Source: Frankia sp. RB7
GTDB taxonomy: Bacteria > Pseudomonadota > Alphaproteobacteria > Rhizobiales > Xanthobacteraceae
Direction of reading: 5' to 3'
NCBI GenBank assembly: GCA_030403585.1
Contig: JAUEPE010000027.1
Coordinates: forward strand, 1 to 64,000
Length of the DNA stretch: 64,000 nt
The notes under the pieces were generated by a model. That model made no database searches. It was given only the letters and a program-made list of their open reading frames with translations, and was not told the DNA's origin. This document shows, in pieces, positions 60,569-64,000 of the stretch (the first letter of the stretch is position 1; each line of letters begins with the position of its first letter). The position numbers and the translations under genes were made by a program.

Positions 60569-61096
60569 TCACTTCTTGCCGGCCGTCCTGGTCGGACGTC
60601 CCTGGCTGATGAAAGCGTAATGCGCATTGGCGACGCCGCCAACCATCAAGGCTTCGACCACCGGCTCGGTGATCTCGCCCGCGGCGGCCCAGTCGACGAT
60701 GAAATTGGCTCCGGTCCCGCCGCGCACGTCGTCGGTCGGAATGAAGATCGAGATGGTCGCGAGAGGCTTTATCGCGACCGGCGCCTTCAGATAGCTCTCG
60801 ACCTGCTTGCCGGCCGTGTCGAAATAAGCGATGCGCTTGACCACCAGTGCTTGCGTCTCGGAGGCGTTGTGGACGCTCAGGGTTACCGAGAAATCCACCC
60901 GCAGCTTGCCCTGGCTCATCGCGACGCTGGAATAGGCCGGCACGTAGAAGCCGCCGGAGACCGCGAGTTCCTCCTTCGGCATCGCTGTGAGCGAATCGGC
61001 AAAGTTTTGCTCGATATTGACCTTTGGTTGCGCGAGCGCTGGCTGGGCGAAGGCGAGTGGGCATAGCAGCATTGCAGCGGCAAGACTGGCCCGCAT
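60569..61096 (-). CDS. Exported DUF3124 protein
   Basis: 175 residues from the ATG at 61096, with signal peptide MRASLAAAMLLCPLAFAQPALAQ. The core GGFYVPAYSSVAMSQGKLRVDFSVTLSVHNASETQALVVKRIAYFDTAGKQVESYLKAPVAIKPLATISIFIPTDDVRGGTGANFIVDWAA...VEALMVG matches DUF3124. Periplasmic; function unknown. Divergent from the antiporter gene with 67 bp between starts. Confidence 0.85.
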   Translation of the reverse strand: MRASLAAAMLLCPLAFAQPALAQPKVNIEQNFADSLTAMPKEELAVSGGFYVPAYSSVAMSQGKLRVDFSVTLSVHNASETQALVVKRIAYFDTAGKQVESYLKAPVAIKPLATISIFIPTDDVRGGTGANFIVDWAAAGEITEPVVEALMVGGVANAHYAFISQGRPTRTAGKK

Positions 61097-61163
61097 GTGA
61101 CGAATTGCTCGCTTGCCGCGCTGCACTCGGTCTCTAGGGTGCGACGAAACGGACCGATCTGGC

Positions 61164-62894
61164 ATGCACGAGCTCATACGCGACATCACTCTCTGTATCC
61201 TGTTTGCCTGGATGCTGGGCCTGCTCGCCCATTTTTCCCGGCAACCGCTGATCCTGACCTACCTTATCGCCGGCTTCTGCATAGGTCCATTCGGTGCCGG
61301 CTGGGTCAAGTCGCAGGAATCGATCAGCGTCATCTCCGAGCTCGGCCTGATCTTCATGCTGTTCATGATCGGGCTCGAGATCGACCTGAAGAAGATCGTG
61401 CGGGCGGGCAAGGTGATCCTGTTCGCGGCCGGCGGTCAGCTGATCGGCGGCTGCCTGCTCGGCATCCTGTTCTTCGCCGGCATCGGGCTTTCGCTCGGCG
61501 GCGGCCATTTCGACGCGCTCTATCTCTGCATTGCCTGCGCGCTCTCCTCGACGGTCATCATCGTCAAGGTGCTCTACGAGAAGCGCGAACTCGACACGTT
61601 GCCCGGCCGCGTCACGCTCGGCGTGCTGGTGCTCCAGGACATCTTCGCCATCCTGTTCCTGGCGGTGCAGCCGAGCCTTGCTAATCTGCAAGTCAGCGTC
61701 ATCCTGCTGTCCATCGGTCGCGTCGCGGTGCTGGTCGCGGCCGCGCTGCTGGTCAGCCGCTACGTGCTGCCGCGCCTGTTCCACCAGATCGCCCGCCGGC
61801 CCGAGCTGATCCTGCTTGGCGCTCTCGCCTGGTGCTTTCTCGTCGCCGAGACCGCCGAGCAGCTCTCGCTCTCGCGCGAGATGGGCGCGCTGATCGCCGG
61901 CGTCTCGCTCTCGACTTTTCCTTACGCACTCGATGTCACGGCCAAGGTCACGACGCTCCGCGACTTCTTCATCACGCTGTTCTTCGTGGCGCTGGGGATG
62001 ACCATTCCCGTGCCCGGTTTTTCGGTGATCGGGCTGGCGCTGATGATTGCCGCATTCACCGTGGTCAGCCGCCTCGTCACCACCTTCACGCCGCTCTATC
62101 TGATGAAGCAGGGTCTGCGCGCGAGCCTGCTGCCCGCGATCAATCTGGCGCAGATCTCCGAGTTCTCGCTGGTGGTGATCCAGACCGGCGTCGCCGACAA
62201 TCACATCGCAGCCGAAACGGCAAATGCGGCCTCCTTCGCCTTCGTGGTGCTGGCCGTGCTCTCGACCTTCGTCATGGCGCGCAGCGACGAGGTCACCCGC
62301 TGGGCCATCGGTCCGCTCAAGCGGATCGGCTTGCGCGATCTCGACCATGGCAACGGCCACGCCGAGGAGGGGCAGGAGGGCAGCCACGGCGAGGCGCGCC
62401 GCATCGTCATCCTCGGCTTTTTCCGTGCCGCGAGTGCGCTGCTGGCCGAGATCGAACGGCAGGCGCCGGTGCTGCTGGAGCAGATCACGGTGATCGACTT
62501 CAACCCCAATGTGTACCAGACCCTGCTTTCGCGCGGCCTGCACGTGATCTATGGCGACATCAGCAGCGCCGACACGCTGCTCCATGCCGGGATCGGCAAG
62601 TCCGAGATGATCATCCTCAGCGTGCCGGACGCGCTGCTGAAGGGCGCCAGCAACGAGAAGCTGGTCCGCCACGTCCGCACCCTCAACCCCAAGGCCCTGA
62701 TCGTCGCCACGGCCGATCTCCTGTCCGACGTCGCCGAACTCTACGCGGCCGGCGCCAGCTACGTCACCGTGACCCGGCTCAGCGACGCCCATGAATTGTT
62801 TACGGTGATCGAGGCCGCCCAGGCCGGCCTGTTGGACGACAAGCGTGCCGAGCTCGATGCTCGGCTCGGCGAGCGGCGCGAAGTGTTGCCCTGA
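61164..62894 (+). CDS. CPA2 cation:proton antiporter (KefB/YbaL type)
   Basis: 576 residues from the ATG at 61164. The N-terminal Na+/H+ exchanger domain (1-390) has about 12 segments: LTYLIAGFCIGPFGAGWV, GLIFMLFMIGLEIDLKKI, GVLVLQDIFAILFLAV and REMGALIAGVSLSTFPYA. The C-terminal RCK/TrkA-N domain (about 405-550) binds nucleotides in relatives. Here the glycine motif is degenerate: VILGFFRAASALLAEIE. Inner membrane K+ (or Na+)/H+ exchange is inferred. No SD is obvious. Confidence 0.9.
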   Translation: MHELIRDITLCILFAWMLGLLAHFSRQPLILTYLIAGFCIGPFGAGWVKSQESISVISELGLIFMLFMIGLEIDLKKIVRAGKVILFAAGGQLIGGCLLGILFFAGIGLSLGGGHFDALYLCIACALSSTVIIVKVLYEKRELDTLPGRVTLGVLVLQDIFAILFLAVQPSLANLQVSVILLSIGRVAVLVAAALLVSRYVLPRLFHQIARRPELILLGALAWCFLVAETAEQLSLSREMGALIAGVSLSTFPYALDVTAKVTTLRDFFITLFFVALGMTIPVPGFSVIGLALMIAAFTVVSRLVTTFTPLYLMKQGLRASLLPAINLAQISEFSLVVIQTGVADNHIAAETANAASFAFVVLAVLSTFVMARSDEVTRWAIGPLKRIGLRDLDHGNGHAEEGQEGSHGEARRIVILGFFRAASALLAEIERQAPVLLEQITVIDFNPNVYQTLLSRGLHVIYGDISSADTLLHAGIGKSEMIILSVPDALLKGASNEKLVRHVRTLNPKALIVATADLLSDVAELYAAGASYVTVTRLSDAHELFTVIEAAQAGLLDDKRAELDARLGERREVLP

Positions 62895-63075
62895 GGGCCT
62901 GGCCGCCTTCCGCCCGGGCCGCCGGCGCCTATATCCCTGGTATCTTCGGTGCAAGCCTCGTTAGCAGGCCAGCCTCCGGACATGTGTGGTTGCGTCCAGG
63001 ACACTAGCGCCGGAGCCCAAGTCGAGCTAAGGCCTCCGGCTAAGCCTCCGGCCCATAACCAATAGAGATTGGGAA
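62895..63075. other. Leader of ribB, no riboswitch seen
   Basis: 181 bp with GC-rich local inverted repeats (GGCCTCCGGC/GCCTCCGGCC). The conserved FMN-aptamer boxes were looked for and not found. Confidence 0.4.
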
Positions 63076-64000
63076 ATGCCCGATACCGTTCAGGAAGTTT
63101 TGCAGGCCTTTGCCCGGGGCGAACTTGTCGTCGTGACCGACGACGACGATCGCGAGGGCGAGGGCGATCTGATCGTCGCCGCATCGTTCTGCACGGCGGA
63201 AAAGATGGCCTTCATCATCCGCCACACCTCCGGCATCGTCTGCGCGCCGATCACCACCGAGGACGCGCGCCGGCTGCGGCTCGATCCGATGGTCGCCCAC
63301 AACGATTCCGCCCACACCACGGCCTTCACGGTCTCGATCGACTACAAGCCCGACGGCGGCACCGGCATCTCGGCCGAGGAGCGCGCCTCCTGCTGCCGTG
63401 CGCTGTCCAATCCCAACGCCGGCGCCAACGACTTCGCCCGTCCGGGCCACATCTTCCCGCTGATTGCCAAGGACGGCGGCGTGCTGCTGCGCTCCGGCCA
63501 CACCGAGGCGGCGGTCGATCTCTGCAAACTCTCAGGGCTTCCGCCGGTCGGCGTCATCAGCGAATTGATGAACGACGACGGCAGCGTGATGAAGGGTGAG
63601 CAGGTTGCCCAGTTCGCCGCCAAGCACAAGCTGAAGCACGTCACCATCGCCGACATGATCGCTTATCGCCAGGCGCGCGAAAAGCTGATCGAGCGGGTCT
63701 CGACCTTCATCACCGAAAGCCCGATCGGGCCGCTCCAGGGCTATGCCTATCGCTCGCCGTTCGATTCCATCGCCCACGTCGCTTTCGTCTATAATGGCGT
63801 CGGCGACGGCAAGAACGTGCTGACGCGCTTCCACAAGCCGAACATCGTCAAGGATATCTTCACCGGCCACAAGCGTATGGCGGCCGTGCTCGAGCAGTTC
63901 AAGAAGTCCGGTCGCGGTGTGCTGGTTTATCTGCGCGACGGCGCGGCCGGTGTTCCCGTGGCAGCGTTGCCAGATGAGAGCGCGACGGAGGCCGACCGCA
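63076..64000 (+). CDS. ribB: 3,4-dihydroxy-2-butanone-4-phosphate synthase, RibB(A), cut by window end
   Basis: ATG at 63076 (GGGAA close by). The DHBP synthase domain covers residues 1-about 205: VVVTDDDDREGEGDLIVAA (catalytic acidic loop), RHTSGIVCAP, HNDSAHTTAFTVSID, GGTGISAEERA, FARPGHIFPLIAKDGGVLLRSGHTEAAVDL and LMNDDGSVMKG. It makes the four-carbon unit of riboflavin from ribulose 5-phosphate. A second domain begins after about 210 (ESPIGPLQGYAYRSPFD...), as in RibBA proteins. Continues past position 64000. Confidence 0.94.
   Translation, partial: MPDTVQEVLQAFARGELVVVTDDDDREGEGDLIVAASFCTAEKMAFIIRHTSGIVCAPITTEDARRLRLDPMVAHNDSAHTTAFTVSIDYKPDGGTGISAEERASCCRALSNPNAGANDFARPGHIFPLIAKDGGVLLRSGHTEAAVDLCKLSGLPPVGVISELMNDDGSVMKGEQVAQFAAKHKLKHVTIADMIAYRQAREKLIERVSTFITESPIGPLQGYAYRSPFDSIAHVAFVYNGVGDGKNVLTRFHKPNIVKDIFTGHKRMAAVLEQFKKSGRGVLVYLRDGAAGVPVAALPDESATEADR

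Noticed and set aside
60435..60620. 61-codon plus-strand frame upstream of the DUF3124 stop
   Set aside because: No SD, overlaps the end of a well-supported gene on the other strand, and begins in repeat-like DNA.
61134..62954. 606-codon minus-strand frame opposite the antiporter
   Set aside because: Antisense shadow; the translation is almost all charged residues and the antiporter is clear.
62895..63075. FMN riboswitch before ribB
   Set aside because: Conserved aptamer boxes are absent; only local GC-rich inverted repeats are present.

Overview
The window reads as chromosomal DNA of a Bradyrhizobium-like alphaproteobacterium (Rhizobiales). The grounds are high GC with strong GC3 bias, a red-type (form IC) RuBisCO operon with cbbX, many short conserved proteins of the type found in Bradyrhizobium, GGAAC-N16-NGTT (EcfG/sigma-EcfG type) promoters, and several intergenic palindromic repeat families. 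No integrase, transposase, plasmid or phage gene and no CRISPR array was found.

Layout. 0-9.8 kb: housekeeping and accessory metabolism (rhodanese, TIGR02301 protein, two NUDIX hydrolases, SRAP protein, family III CoA transferase, a selenoprotein B-like protein without selenocysteine, GNAT, FAD-linked oxidase, Sua5-type threonylcarbamoyl-AMP synthase), then tRNA-Pro(CGG). 10-15.7 kb: small secreted or membrane proteins, an N-carbamoyl-D-amino-acid hydrolase-like amidase, and a TetR/MFS efflux pair with two matching operators. 15.8-18.2 kb: TonB-dependent siderophore receptor. 18.5-28.4 kb: complete CO2-fixation cluster, cbbR divergent from cbbFPTALSXE, with a perfect stem-loop between cbbS and cbbX. 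28.6-35.1 kb: GGDEF/EAL protein, DegP-type protease with a 14-bp inverted repeat at its start, and many small proteins. 35.1-42.9 kb: a two-gene signalling operon, a 2096-residue soluble hybrid histidine kinase with eleven tandem 92-residue HAMP-type repeats (fungal Nik1/Os-1 architecture) followed by a REC-PAS-HWE kinase. 43.1-46.0 kb: stress-type small genes (DUF4142-like, RHH, PRC-barrel and several proteins under 60 residues). 46.2-49.0 kb: EmrA/EmrB-type efflux pump. 49.1-55.2 kb: HxlR regulator divergent from an SDR, nitronate monooxygenase, PhoD phosphatase, aldo/keto reductase. 55.3-58.0 kb: AT-richer stretch of orphan genes with duplicated palindromic elements. 58.2-64 kb: small secreted proteins, PLP aminotransferase, DUF3124 protein, CPA2 antiporter, and the 5' part of ribB, cut by the window end.

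How the parts may work together. The cbb genes encode phosphoribulokinase, RuBisCO, its activase CbbX and the regeneration enzymes, under CbbR. Six GGAAC-N16-NGTT promoter matches sit in the correct orientation before small stress-type genes and before the giant kinase. This suggests, as inference, that the HAMP-repeat kinase, the HWE kinase and the small-protein genes belong to the general stress response. The best candidate for a little-described system is this kinase operon together with its putative EcfG-type promoter.

All calls rest on reading motifs by eye. No database search was run.
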